This document shows positions 17,784-26,069 of a stretch of 64,000 nucleotides of DNA, one piece after another. The notes beneath the pieces were generated by a model, which saw only the letters and a list, made by a program, of their open reading frames with translations, had not been told where the DNA came from and did not search any database. Origin of the DNA: Candidatus Epulonipiscium viviparus (GTDB taxonomy: Bacteria; Bacillota; Clostridia; Lachnospirales; Cellulosilyticaceae). The stretch spans positions 248,001-312,000 of the forward strand of contig NZ_CP117982.1 of the NCBI RefSeq assembly GCF_030708075.1. Reading direction: 5' to 3'. Within the stretch, counting starts at the first letter, position 1. Each line of letters begins with the position of its first letter. The position numbers were made by a program, and so were the translations under genes.

Positions 17784-18695
17784 ATGAAACTCTTAATTTA
17801 TATAATTACATTTATAATGATTGCTCCAAATTTATTAGCAAAGCCTGTAATTAAACGCACCGAATTTTTGAGAAATACATTTGTAACAATTGCCGTTTAT
17901 GATGACAGACATGAAGAGGTTATCGATAGTTGTTTTGCTCTCTTACACTCACTAGATGATAAGCTGATTCAACAAACCTCTCTTGTAGACAAAGAGCTCT
18001 CGCCAGAAATTTTTTATCTAATAGAAAGAGGACTCTATTATAGCAATTTAACAAAAGGCGCCTTTGACATTACTATCGCACCTCTCAGTACATTATGGCA
18101 AAGAGGAGTTCCAACAAATCCAGAAATATTAGCAGCTCTCAATTTGGTAAATTATAAAAATGTATTCGTAAATAAGGCTGCTCGCACTGTAACTTTTCAA
18201 TACGAAAATATGCAATTAGATTTTAATAGCATTGCAAAAGGATATCTAACAGATTTAGTCTGTCAGGAGTTACAAATGGCTGGTGTTGAAGACGCTCTCA
18301 TTAATATTGGAGGCAATATATATGTTATAGGCAGCAAAAACATTGCAATATACATTCAAGATCCATTTGCACACGTCGGCGAAGCTTTTGCTGCCATATT
18401 TTTAAACAATGAATCGATGGTAACTTCCGAAGTTTATGACCAAACATACATTTTAAATACCAAAACAGGATACCCACTTGTCAATAACTTAGCAAGTGTT
18501 AGTGTTATTGGTATCAATTCTTTAGAGTGTGACTGCTTATCCACTGCTGCCTTTGCCATGGGGCTCGAAGATGGTCTCAATTTTATAGAAAGTTTGCCTG
18601 CAACAGAAGCGATTTTTGTGACCAAAGACAAAAAAGTTTTCACAACTTCCGGAATCACTCTAAACATTATTAACCCCAATTATGAGCTACACTAA
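17784..18695 (+). CDS. apbE: FAD:protein FMN transferase (ApbE family)
   Basis: A 303-residue ApbE-type flavin transferase, which attaches FMN to threonine in extracytoplasmic domains of redox proteins. Residues 1-20 form a signal peptide ending LLA; unlike most family members there is no lipobox cysteine, so the protein may be secreted or anchored by an uncleaved helix. Family motifs: GAFDITIAPLSTLW, DFNSIAKGYLTD, ALINIGGNIYVIG and the Mg-binding CDCLSTAAFAMG. The ATG at 17784 has GGAGG in good position and starts the signal peptide. No Rnf, Nqr or FMN-bind target gene is in the window. Confidence 0.9.
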   Translation: MKLLIYIITFIMIAPNLLAKPVIKRTEFLRNTFVTIAVYDDRHEEVIDSCFALLHSLDDKLIQQTSLVDKELSPEIFYLIERGLYYSNLTKGAFDITIAPLSTLWQRGVPTNPEILAALNLVNYKNVFVNKAARTVTFQYENMQLDFNSIAKGYLTDLVCQELQMAGVEDALINIGGNIYVIGSKNIAIYIQDPFAHVGEAFAAIFLNNESMVTSEVYDQTYILNTKTGYPLVNNLASVSVIGINSLECDCLSTAAFAMGLEDGLNFIESLPATEAIFVTKDKKVFTTSGITLNIINPNYELH

Positions 18696-18750
18696 TCTGG
18701 TAAATTAGACAAAACATTTTTACAAACTAAAATTTTTAGGAGGAATTTAC

Positions 18751-19836
18751 ATGCAAAGATATTTTAACTTTTCAGCAGGGCCAAGTATGCTTCCATTAGA
18801 AGTATTAGAGGAAGCGCAGAAAGAATTTGTTTGCTATGCAGATAGCGGAATGTCTGTAATGGAAATGAGTCATCGCTCAAAAGTTTATGAGGATATAATT
18901 TTTACTGCAGAAACTAATTTACGCGAATTGATGCACATTCCAGATAACTATAGCGTAATGTTTTTACAAGGAGGAGCAAGCACACAATTTGCTATGGTAC
19001 CGCTAAACTTGCTCGTTGGTTCCAAAAAAGCTGATTATGTCAATACGGGGCAGTGGAGCAAAAGGGCCATTGCAGAAGCCAAGAAATATGGTTCGGTTAA
19101 TGTTGTTGCCTCTTCTGAAGATACGGTTTTTAACCATATTCCAGCTTTGCCTGCAACGATTTTTGATAAAGATGCAGATTACGTATATTTAACTCTGAAT
19201 AATACCATTTATGGAACGCATATACCAAATGATAAATTGCCAGATACAAACGGCGTGCCTTTGGTTGGAGATATGAGCTCAAATATTTTGGCTGAGCCAT
19301 ACGATATTTCTAAATTCGGAATCGTGTTTGCAGGTGCGCAAAAAAATCTTGGACCAGCAGGGGTAACTATCGCCATCGTACGCAATGACCTGATCGGCAA
19401 GCACCAAGATATCACTCCAACAATGTTGCAATATAGCACGCATGCAGCCGAAAAGTCTTTGTATAACACCCCGCCAACATACTCCATATACTTTGCAGGA
19501 TTGGTATTTAAGTGGGCTAAAAAATTGGGCGGCATCGACTATATGTATGCGCTCAACAAGAAAAAAGCTGCTATTTTATATGATTATTTAGACAACAGCA
19601 AATTGTTTAAAGGTACTGTTAGACCTGAAGATAGATCGTTGATGAATGTTCCGTTTGTTTTGCCAACAAAAGAATTAGATGCTAAATTTATCAAGCAAGC
19701 CGAGTCCTTGGGGTTTGTCAATTTAAAAGGTCACAGAACAGTTGGCGGAATGAGGGCTTCTATCTATAATGCCATGCCAATAGAAGGTGTAGAAAAGTTA
19801 GTTGCGCTTATGAAAACTTTTGAGGAGGAAAATTAA
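18751..19836 (+). CDS. serC: Phosphoserine aminotransferase
   Basis: A 361-residue class V aminotransferase that converts 3-phosphohydroxypyruvate and glutamate to phosphoserine. It starts with the family hallmark YFNFSAGPSMLP and has VMEMSHRSKVYE, the cofactor segment FLQGGASTQFAMVP and the PLP lysine in GIVFAGAQKNLGPAG. A GGAGG precedes the ATG. Its stop touches the serA start (TAAATG), so the two serine-biosynthesis steps are co-expressed. Confidence 0.96.
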   Translation: MQRYFNFSAGPSMLPLEVLEEAQKEFVCYADSGMSVMEMSHRSKVYEDIIFTAETNLRELMHIPDNYSVMFLQGGASTQFAMVPLNLLVGSKKADYVNTGQWSKRAIAEAKKYGSVNVVASSEDTVFNHIPALPATIFDKDADYVYLTLNNTIYGTHIPNDKLPDTNGVPLVGDMSSNILAEPYDISKFGIVFAGAQKNLGPAGVTIAIVRNDLIGKHQDITPTMLQYSTHAAEKSLYNTPPTYSIYFAGLVFKWAKKLGGIDYMYALNKKKAAILYDYLDNSKLFKGTVRPEDRSLMNVPFVLPTKELDAKFIKQAESLGFVNLKGHRTVGGMRASIYNAMPIEGVEKLVALMKTFEEEN

Positions 19837-21000
19837 ATGTTCAATATTCTGACATTAAATGAAATTTCTAATAAAGGTACTGATAAATTAAAAAATACAG
19901 ATTTTGTTGTCACGCCCGATGCTCTTGCTCCGGAAGCAATCATGGTTAGAAGCGCATCAATGCATAATATGGAATTAGCCCCTAATTTGCTAGCGATATC
20001 TCGTGCTGGGGCTGGGACAAATAATATTCCAATCGAAAAATGTACCGAACAAGGAATTGTCGTATTTAACACTCCCGGAGCTAATGCAAACGCTGTAAAA
20101 GAGCTGACACTGGCTGGCTTATTGCTAGCGTCGCGCGAAATTATTGCGGGTACAACATGGACACAAACGTTAGCTGCCGAAGCCGACATAGCTGCAGTTG
20201 TAGAAAAGGGCAAGAAAGCATTTATTGGACCGGAAATATCTGGTAAAACGCTTGTGGTAGCTGGTCTTGGAGCCATCGGAGTTCTAGTTGCTAACGCTGC
20301 GTTATCGCTGGGTTTAAAAGTAATTGGCTATGATCCATATCTATCTGTTACCTCTGCGCTCCTCATAAATAATGGTGTAAAAATCGTAGAAAATCTGGAC
20401 AAAGCAATTGGTCAAGCAGATTATCTTACACTACATGTTCCGTATCAGGCCTCTACCAAATATATGTTCAATCAAGCGATGTTCGAAAAAATTAAACCTG
20501 GCTGTAGAATTTTAAACTTTTCAAGAGGAGAATTAGTAGACAACACGGCATTAATCGCTGCGTTAAACCTTGGCATCGTTGCCAAATACGTAACAGATTT
20601 TCCAACAGCCGAGCTGCTCAATCTTCAAAATGTAATCTGCATTCCTCACTTGGGCGCATCAACTCCAGAAAGCGAAGAAAACTGTGCCGAAATGGCTGCA
20701 ACAGAATTAGCCGCATTTCTAAAATATGGTGTCATCAAAAATTCTGTAAACTTCCCAACGTGCGAATCGCCATATATCAATAAGCCACGCATCACACTGA
20801 TCCATAAAAACATTCCGAAAATGGTTGGTCAGGTCACCAATATTCTTGCAGATGAAAATTTGAACATCGACAATATGATCAACAAATCTCGCGGCGAAAT
20901 AGCATACACATTGGTAGATCTTGACAGCCTCAACGATGCGCCAAAAATAATCTCGCTATTGGAGCAGATTCCAGGAATGGTAAAAGTCAGATTAATCTAA
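19837..21000 (+). CDS. serA: D-3-phosphoglycerate dehydrogenase with short ACT domain
   Basis: A 387-residue D-isomer-specific 2-hydroxyacid dehydrogenase, the first step of serine synthesis. Substrate residues appear in RAGAGTNNIP, the NAD-binding fold in VVAGLGAIGVLVANAA, and the catalytic Arg/Glu/His in NFSRGELVD and IPHLGASTPESEEN. The C-terminal 75 residues form an ACT domain (ITLIHKNIPKMVGQVTNILA), a possible serine feedback site. GAGGAGG lies at the end of serC and serves this start. The last 345 bases are repeated in degraded form immediately downstream. Confidence 0.95.
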   Translation: MFNILTLNEISNKGTDKLKNTDFVVTPDALAPEAIMVRSASMHNMELAPNLLAISRAGAGTNNIPIEKCTEQGIVVFNTPGANANAVKELTLAGLLLASREIIAGTTWTQTLAAEADIAAVVEKGKKAFIGPEISGKTLVVAGLGAIGVLVANAALSLGLKVIGYDPYLSVTSALLINNGVKIVENLDKAIGQADYLTLHVPYQASTKYMFNQAMFEKIKPGCRILNFSRGELVDNTALIAALNLGIVAKYVTDFPTAELLNLQNVICIPHLGASTPESEENCAEMAATELAAFLKYGVIKNSVNFPTCESPYINKPRITLIHKNIPKMVGQVTNILADENLNIDNMINKSRGEIAYTLVDLDSLNDAPKIISLLEQIPGMVKVRLI

Positions 21001-21490
21001 AAAGTAGCTAATGGATTTGATGTCATCGCAACTGGCGCAAAAGTTGGTGATGCGAAATTTGATGCAATAATAAAAGCAGCCATAGACACCGTTGTGAAAG
21101 GTGCTACAACTGCAAAAACTGCTGAAGCTGCAGTGCTAGAAGTCGCATCAACTCCAGAAAGCGAAGAAAACTGTGCCGAAATGGTGGCAACAGAATTAGC
21201 CGCATTTCTAAAATATGGTGTCATCAAAAATTCTGTAAACTCCCCAACGTGCGAATCGCCATGATGATCTTGACAGCCTCAACGATGCGCCAAAAATAAT
21301 CTCGCTGTTGGAGCAAATTTCAGGAATGGTAAAAGTCAGATTAATCTAAAAAGTAGCTAATGGATTTGATGTCATCGCAACTGGTGCAAAAGTTGGTGAT
21401 GCGAAATTTGATGCAATAATAAAAGCAGCCATAGACACCGTTGTGAAAGGTGCTACAACTGCAAAAACTGCCGAAGCTACAGCGATAAAA
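21001..21490 (+). pseudogene. Degraded tandem copy of the serA 3' end
   Basis: Directly after the serA stop comes a 140-base stretch that stays open in the serA frame (VANGFDVIATGAKVGDAKFD...). At 21144 the sequence returns to the serA tail (matching from 20655), with an internal loss of about 140 bases after GAATCGCCAT; it then repeats the serA stop (21347-21349) and the same 140-base stretch (to about 21486). The first unit is 489 bases, a multiple of three. Copies differ at only a few positions, so the duplication is fairly recent. The protein made from the 140-base segment is not recognised. No start codon with a ribosome site is seen. Confidence 0.8.
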
Positions 21491-21528
21491 ATTGTAATAA
21501 ATATTATGTGCTCGCCAAAATTCAAAGG

Positions 21529-22635
21529 CTACTCTTCGAATTTTATAATTTCGCCCAGCTCAGCCGATTTGAATGCTGTTTCCATAACGCGCATAACTCT
21601 CATAACTTGATCTGGCTTTACGATTTGAGTTTCTTTGCCTTCGATCGTTGCAATAACATTTGCGTAAAATTCTTTGATGTTCCCCCATTTTATTGGAAGG
21701 GTTTCAGACACGGTGGTTTCTCTTGTTCGAGGAGCCATGGTTTTGGTAAGTCCTGCGGCAGTAACAATAGGGGTTGCATCGTTTTTAGTTTTATCTGTGA
21801 TTCTAGTAACGTCAGCATCCTTGCCACCTCCGCCAAGTTTATCGATACGCAATGCTCCTTCGGTTCCCAACACATACCAGCGTGGCAAATCGATAAAATT
21901 TGCAGTGGCAACTTCGAGTAGAGCGCTAAGGCCGTTTTTAAATGTCATAATCATCCTAAAGCCATCATCTACTTCGTCGTTAGTTACGTGTTGCATAGTT
22001 GCGTAAATGGTATCGATCTCATCATCAACTATCATTAGCAATTGATCAATAATGTGAACGCCCCAATCGAGCATCATACCCCCGCCATTTTCTTTTTTGC
22101 CTCTCCAATCTCCCGGAATGCCGCGCGAGCCATGAATTCTAGACTGAATTTCGAAAACATCACCCAAAATTCCTTCGTTATAAGCATTTTTAACGGTCAA
22201 AAAATCTCCGTCCCATCTTCTATTTTGGTGAACCACAAAAACATTTCCAGTTCTTTTGGACGCATCAATCATTGCCTGCAAATCAACTGAAGAAATTGTG
22301 ACAGGCTTTTCGCAAACGGCATGTTTACCGGCCTCGAGTGCACGAATAACTACATCTCTATGAACATCATTTGGAGTTGCACATAAAATAATATCGATTT
22401 GATCATCAGCAAGCATGGCCTCAAAAGAATCATAAGCAACCAAACCTTCTGCATTAGCTTCATCTAATCTTTTTCTATCTATATCAAAAATTCCTTTTAT
22501 TTCAATGCCTAATGGGTTTGTTATCTCTGCAGCGGCATTTTTTTGGTTAGCATTACCAGTTTGAATTAATCTTTTATGCCAATGAGCCATTCCGCCATAT
22601 CCAACAATTCCCATTTTATATATTTTATTATTCAT
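21529..22635 (-). CDS. Gfo/Idh/MocA family oxidoreductase
   Basis: A 368-residue NAD(P)-dependent sugar or inositol dehydrogenase-type protein. The Rossmann motif is GIVGYGGMAHWH; the family motif CEKPVTIS (with the EKP lysine) is near residue 105; the C-terminal domain shows GGGMMLDWGVHIIDQLL with the usual catalytic D-x-x-x-H spacing. The substrate cannot be read from sequence. A GGTGA lies before the ATG. The gene is followed on the same strand by nothing for serine metabolism; it faces the serA duplication. The TIM-barrel epimerase upstream (22710-23510) is a natural partner. Confidence 0.9.
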   Translation of the reverse strand: MNNKIYKMGIVGYGGMAHWHKRLIQTGNANQKNAAAEITNPLGIEIKGIFDIDRKRLDEANAEGLVAYDSFEAMLADDQIDIILCATPNDVHRDVVIRALEAGKHAVCEKPVTISSVDLQAMIDASKRTGNVFVVHQNRRWDGDFLTVKNAYNEGILGDVFEIQSRIHGSRGIPGDWRGKKENGGGMMLDWGVHIIDQLLMIVDDEIDTIYATMQHVTNDEVDDGFRMIMTFKNGLSALLEVATANFIDLPRWYVLGTEGALRIDKLGGGGKDADVTRITDKTKNDATPIVTAAGLTKTMAPRTRETTVSETLPIKWGNIKEFYANVIATIEGKETQIVKPDQVMRVMRVMETAFKSAELGEIIKFEE

Positions 22636-22709
22636 AGAATCACCTTTCTATTATATAAAATTTTAGTGCATGAATTTGTTTGATTAATTAATTTTTTAGC
22701 AGAAAGTTT

Positions 22710-23510
22710 TTAGAATATCAGTTTTTTCATATAATCAATAGTAAATTGAACTCCTTTATCGCCTAGTTCATCTTTCCAAGTTGGAGAATGCGGTTCTATA
22801 CTTAACGTTCTATTATATCCTAGTTTGTATAAGAGAGCAAAAAACTTGGGCCAATCAGTTTGGTCAAGACCAGCTGGTGGATCATCGTATCGTTTTCCGT
22901 CAATGGTTAAACTGCCTTTTAGATGAATATGAATAATTCTTGAGCCCCATTTCGCCATTTCATGAAGATAATCGCCACCATCATAAATACAATGAGACGG
23001 ATCATATTTGATATATAAATCTTTAATATTTGACAAAATTGCGGACCAGGCCGGATCACAAACAATATAGTTATTCCATCTGCAGTTGTATACTGCAATC
23101 TTGATATCTTTTTCTTTGGCATAAGCAATTAATGTATGAAAATAAAAAATGGTATCTCGATAATTATCAAAGAGAGAATGTTCGCTAATATAATTGCAAC
23201 CAGTGACATAAATTTCGCTACCCAATGTTTTTGCAGCATCAATAAGAGCTTTATCAATATCAAGTTCAGCTGAATTAATTTTGCCATTTGGTAAAATTTT
23301 AAAACCACCCCATCGACCCACAGATCCAACTTCAAGTTTAGCAGAATTCAAATTGTTTTTAATTTCGGTGATTTGACTTAAAAATTGTGTATGGCTATCT
23401 GGTACATTTTCGTTATAATTTATACAAAATTCGACAAATTCTAAATTTTTATTTTTAATATTATTTAAATTTTCTAATGTATAATTATTAGTAATAATCC
23501 CTAATTTCAT
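22710..23510 (-). CDS. Sugar phosphate isomerase/epimerase (AP-endonuclease-2-like TIM barrel)
   Basis: A 266-residue TIM-barrel protein of the xylose-isomerase-like/IolE type. Metal-ligand landmarks are visible late in the barrel: YDPSHCIYDGG, IIHIHLKGS and LSIEPHSPTW (Glu and His). These families isomerise or epimerise sugars and inositols. It lies 74 bases before the Gfo/Idh gene on the same strand, so the two probably act in one sugar-derivative pathway. A CDS start at the ATG gives the usual N-terminal KLGIITNN strand. Confidence 0.85.
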   Translation of the reverse strand: MKLGIITNNYTLENLNNIKNKNLEFVEFCINYNENVPDSHTQFLSQITEIKNNLNSAKLEVGSVGRWGGFKILPNGKINSAELDIDKALIDAAKTLGSEIYVTGCNYISEHSLFDNYRDTIFYFHTLIAYAKEKDIKIAVYNCRWNNYIVCDPAWSAILSNIKDLYIKYDPSHCIYDGGDYLHEMAKWGSRIIHIHLKGSLTIDGKRYDDPPAGLDQTDWPKFFALLYKLGYNRTLSIEPHSPTWKDELGDKGVQFTIDYMKKLIF

Positions 23511-23627
23511 ACGTAACGATCAGTCCTTTCAAATAAATATAAGTCCAATGATTATACCCAAATATTGTAACATCGATTAAATAAGATGTAAATAGTATAA
23601 GCAATATAAATAGAAAATTTTGGTTAA

Positions 23628-25913
23628 TTACAGGAGAAATTTGGATTTGATATTTGGAAACTTAACCGCAACGCGATCTTCAAATTCTTCAAAATATTTA
23701 TTTGCAGTGACAATTTCTAGATTAACTACTTTATTATAATTAGGCTTATCATTAGGTATTTCGGTTATTTTAAAAATCACATTCTCACTGTCGGCCTTAT
23801 CTAAAATACCCTCCAACACAGAGGAATCAAATACTAAGCTCACAAATTTAGTTTTGATTTCCAGAATAGCATTTTTGGTTATCATCAAACTTTTTAACAA
23901 ATCAAAATCCATTTCTAACTTGATGCCAAGAGTAACATTATTGGTGGTGGTAACATCTACAATTACTTTTGGAATGGCAGAGTTAAAGAGAGCGGTCTGA
24001 ACCATTTTTGTAACTGCAGTAATAACCTCTGTAGCTTCCAATAAGATATGAGGAATTTTAGTATGTTGATTTGGAGAAAGTTCGATCATAAGTTCTGCCG
24101 CATCTTGCGTATTGAGAGAGTTATGAATTTTAAGCAGATAATCGAACTGAGGAGACATTTTTTTTGATGGATCTTTTTTGTCTCTATCAAATTCATAAGT
24201 CGCCGTATCGTTAATTACAATTTCTGGAAATTCTGTAATTAATCCATTGTCGAGCTCTTCTTCTAAGACAGCGCTTAATAATTCTAGGACCTCAATTCTC
24301 AATGCTTCTTTTACGTCTTCTGTTATTAAATCAGACTCTATTATAATGGTGGTGTCCGTAACCGCAGCATCCTCTTGCATAAAAGTTAAGGATTTTATTA
24401 CCGAAATCAATTTTTCACGCGTTTCTTCATTATTAAATAGTAGAGCTTCAATTTCTAAATTTTCTAAATAATCCAGTGTTCCGAGTACTTCAATTCCTTC
24501 GGCTAATGCCGTATTTCCTACCAAATTTAAATCAGCTAAATTATCGCAATATTCCACAACAGAAATATCGACCAGTGATTTGTTATCAGCCAGATTAAGC
24601 TTTTTTAAAATTGCGGCTTGCGCTAAGGCATCGATTGCGCGAGCACCAGAAGATGTTGCAAGCATTTCTGTATTATCGTATCCAAGCTCCATTAATTCTG
24701 AATGTGTCAAAAAATCACCTAGCATATTTTGGCTTAAATCTAAGGTTACTAACTGACTAATTGCCGAGTGTAGTTCCGAAAAAAGAATACTTTTAATTTG
24801 ATTATTATTAACGCTTAACTCAGATAATGAAGTAAAACCGAATAAATCCAACACTTTGATATTATTGTTGTTTATGCTCAATTTTTTTAAATGCGGCAAC
24901 TTACTTAATGCGTGAATGTCTTGGATATGATTGTCATCTAGATTTATATATGTTAATTCTGTTGCATATTGAAGTCCGTCAAGTTTTTGAATACCCTTGC
25001 CTATTGCTTCAAATTCACCTGAAAGTGAGTTCAAATTTTGTATACTTGTTTCACCATTGGCATTAAATTCTATAGACGGGTATATAGTAACTATTGCCTG
25101 ACGCAGCGCCACATCGGGAACTTGAACTAAACTTGTTGTAGCTGCTTTTTTCATCATTAAATCCTCCTCACATTGATGAGATAAAATATTTGCCAAAATT
25201 ATGTTATCAGCAGTTATTGGGGCTGTTGCAGTTCCCACGGCAATATTGGCTTCAAAATCTGTCATTGATGCAGCAATAGCTTTTTCGGTTGAATTAATTT
25301 CTATGGCAGTCGCCTCAGCATCGTGGGCAACTGTTTCAGCCGATGCTATAGTATCAGAAAGATCGATATGTGCTAATATAGGAACATACTGTTTATACGT
25401 AGGTAGATCATAACCGTTATCGCTAGCAATAATGTTAGCAATTAATTTTTTTGCATTAGTAATTTTGGATATTAGATTACCCTTGTCTACAGTCTGTCCT
25501 AATTTTTTCAAAGATATAAATTCGGCCTGAGCTTTTTTGAGTAGATCCGTACTATTTGATTGTGATGCACACTCTATGGCATACAGAAAGTTATGTTTAG
25601 CAATAGGGGGCACCCAATATTGAGTAGGCAATACATCAGCCCCAGCAGCAGTAGAACTAACGATAGATTCAGCTAAGGTTTGAGCAGCACTGACCAATGT
25701 ATTCATTTCAGAAGTTTGGATATATAACGATGGACATTCAATAAATAAAATTTCTGACTTTGCAGAATTATATCGTTCAATTTTGGGGATAGCTGCGGTA
25801 GATATTTTAGAAGCATCAGTCGTCGTTGCATCTTTAGAGGAATATAAATAAGCGTAAACTGGTAAAGTGGATGAAACCACCAACGTTGCGAGTAATATTT
25901 TTTGCAATCTCAT
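23628..25913 (-). CDS. Secreted leucine-rich-repeat protein
   Basis: A 761-residue exported protein. Residues 1-21 are a signal peptide (MRLQKILLATLVVSSTLPVYA). Residues about 60-270 are alanine- and helix-rich; 275-310 resemble the cap seen before internalin-type repeats (VPDVALRQAIVTIYP); 310-490 carry several 22-residue leucine-rich repeats (LTYINLDDNHIQDIHALSKL, LKKLSINNNNIKVLDLFGF). The last 250 residues are of unknown fold. No LPXTG, SLH or GW anchor is seen, so the protein is probably released or held by an unrecognised domain. A role in adhesion or polymer binding is only a guess. The gene stands alone between two sugar loci. Confidence 0.82.
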   Translation of the reverse strand: MRLQKILLATLVVSSTLPVYAYLYSSKDATTTDASKISTAAIPKIERYNSAKSEILFIECPSLYIQTSEMNTLVSAAQTLAESIVSSTAAGADVLPTQYWVPPIAKHNFLYAIECASQSNSTDLLKKAQAEFISLKKLGQTVDKGNLISKITNAKKLIANIIASDNGYDLPTYKQYVPILAHIDLSDTIASAETVAHDAEATAIEINSTEKAIAASMTDFEANIAVGTATAPITADNIILANILSHQCEEDLMMKKAATTSLVQVPDVALRQAIVTIYPSIEFNANGETSIQNLNSLSGEFEAIGKGIQKLDGLQYATELTYINLDDNHIQDIHALSKLPHLKKLSINNNNIKVLDLFGFTSLSELSVNNNQIKSILFSELHSAISQLVTLDLSQNMLGDFLTHSELMELGYDNTEMLATSSGARAIDALAQAAILKKLNLADNKSLVDISVVEYCDNLADLNLVGNTALAEGIEVLGTLDYLENLEIEALLFNNEETREKLISVIKSLTFMQEDAAVTDTTIIIESDLITEDVKEALRIEVLELLSAVLEEELDNGLITEFPEIVINDTATYEFDRDKKDPSKKMSPQFDYLLKIHNSLNTQDAAELMIELSPNQHTKIPHILLEATEVITAVTKMVQTALFNSAIPKVIVDVTTTNNVTLGIKLEMDFDLLKSLMITKNAILEIKTKFVSLVFDSSVLEGILDKADSENVIFKITEIPNDKPNYNKVVNLEIVTANKYFEEFEDRVAVKFPNIKSKFLL

Positions 25914-26004
25914 ATGTACTTACTCTCCTTTTCTAAAATTTAAAAATAAATATGTAATAATTAATGCTATCATGATTGTTGAATAGTGTCAATATATATT
26001 AAAA

Positions 26005-26051
26005 GCAAATAAAAAAGAAGCTAATACGGCAATAAAATTCGCAGTAGCTTC
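26005..26051 (-). terminator. Terminator after the alpha-galactosidase gene
   Basis: On the minus strand GAAGCTA and TAGCTTC close a hairpin with extra internal pairing, followed by TTTTTTATTTG. Confidence 0.8.
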
Positions 26052-26069
26052 TCAATGTAGTTTATAGAT

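Noticed and set aside
18696-18750. T-box or serine-responsive leader before serC
   Set aside because: The gap is only 55 bases and has no T-box sequence or terminator-antiterminator pair.
20997-21227. A 76-codon minus-strand frame in the serA repeat region
   Set aside because: It is antisense to duplicated serA sequence, lacks a ribosome site and mirrors the codon pattern of the plus strand.
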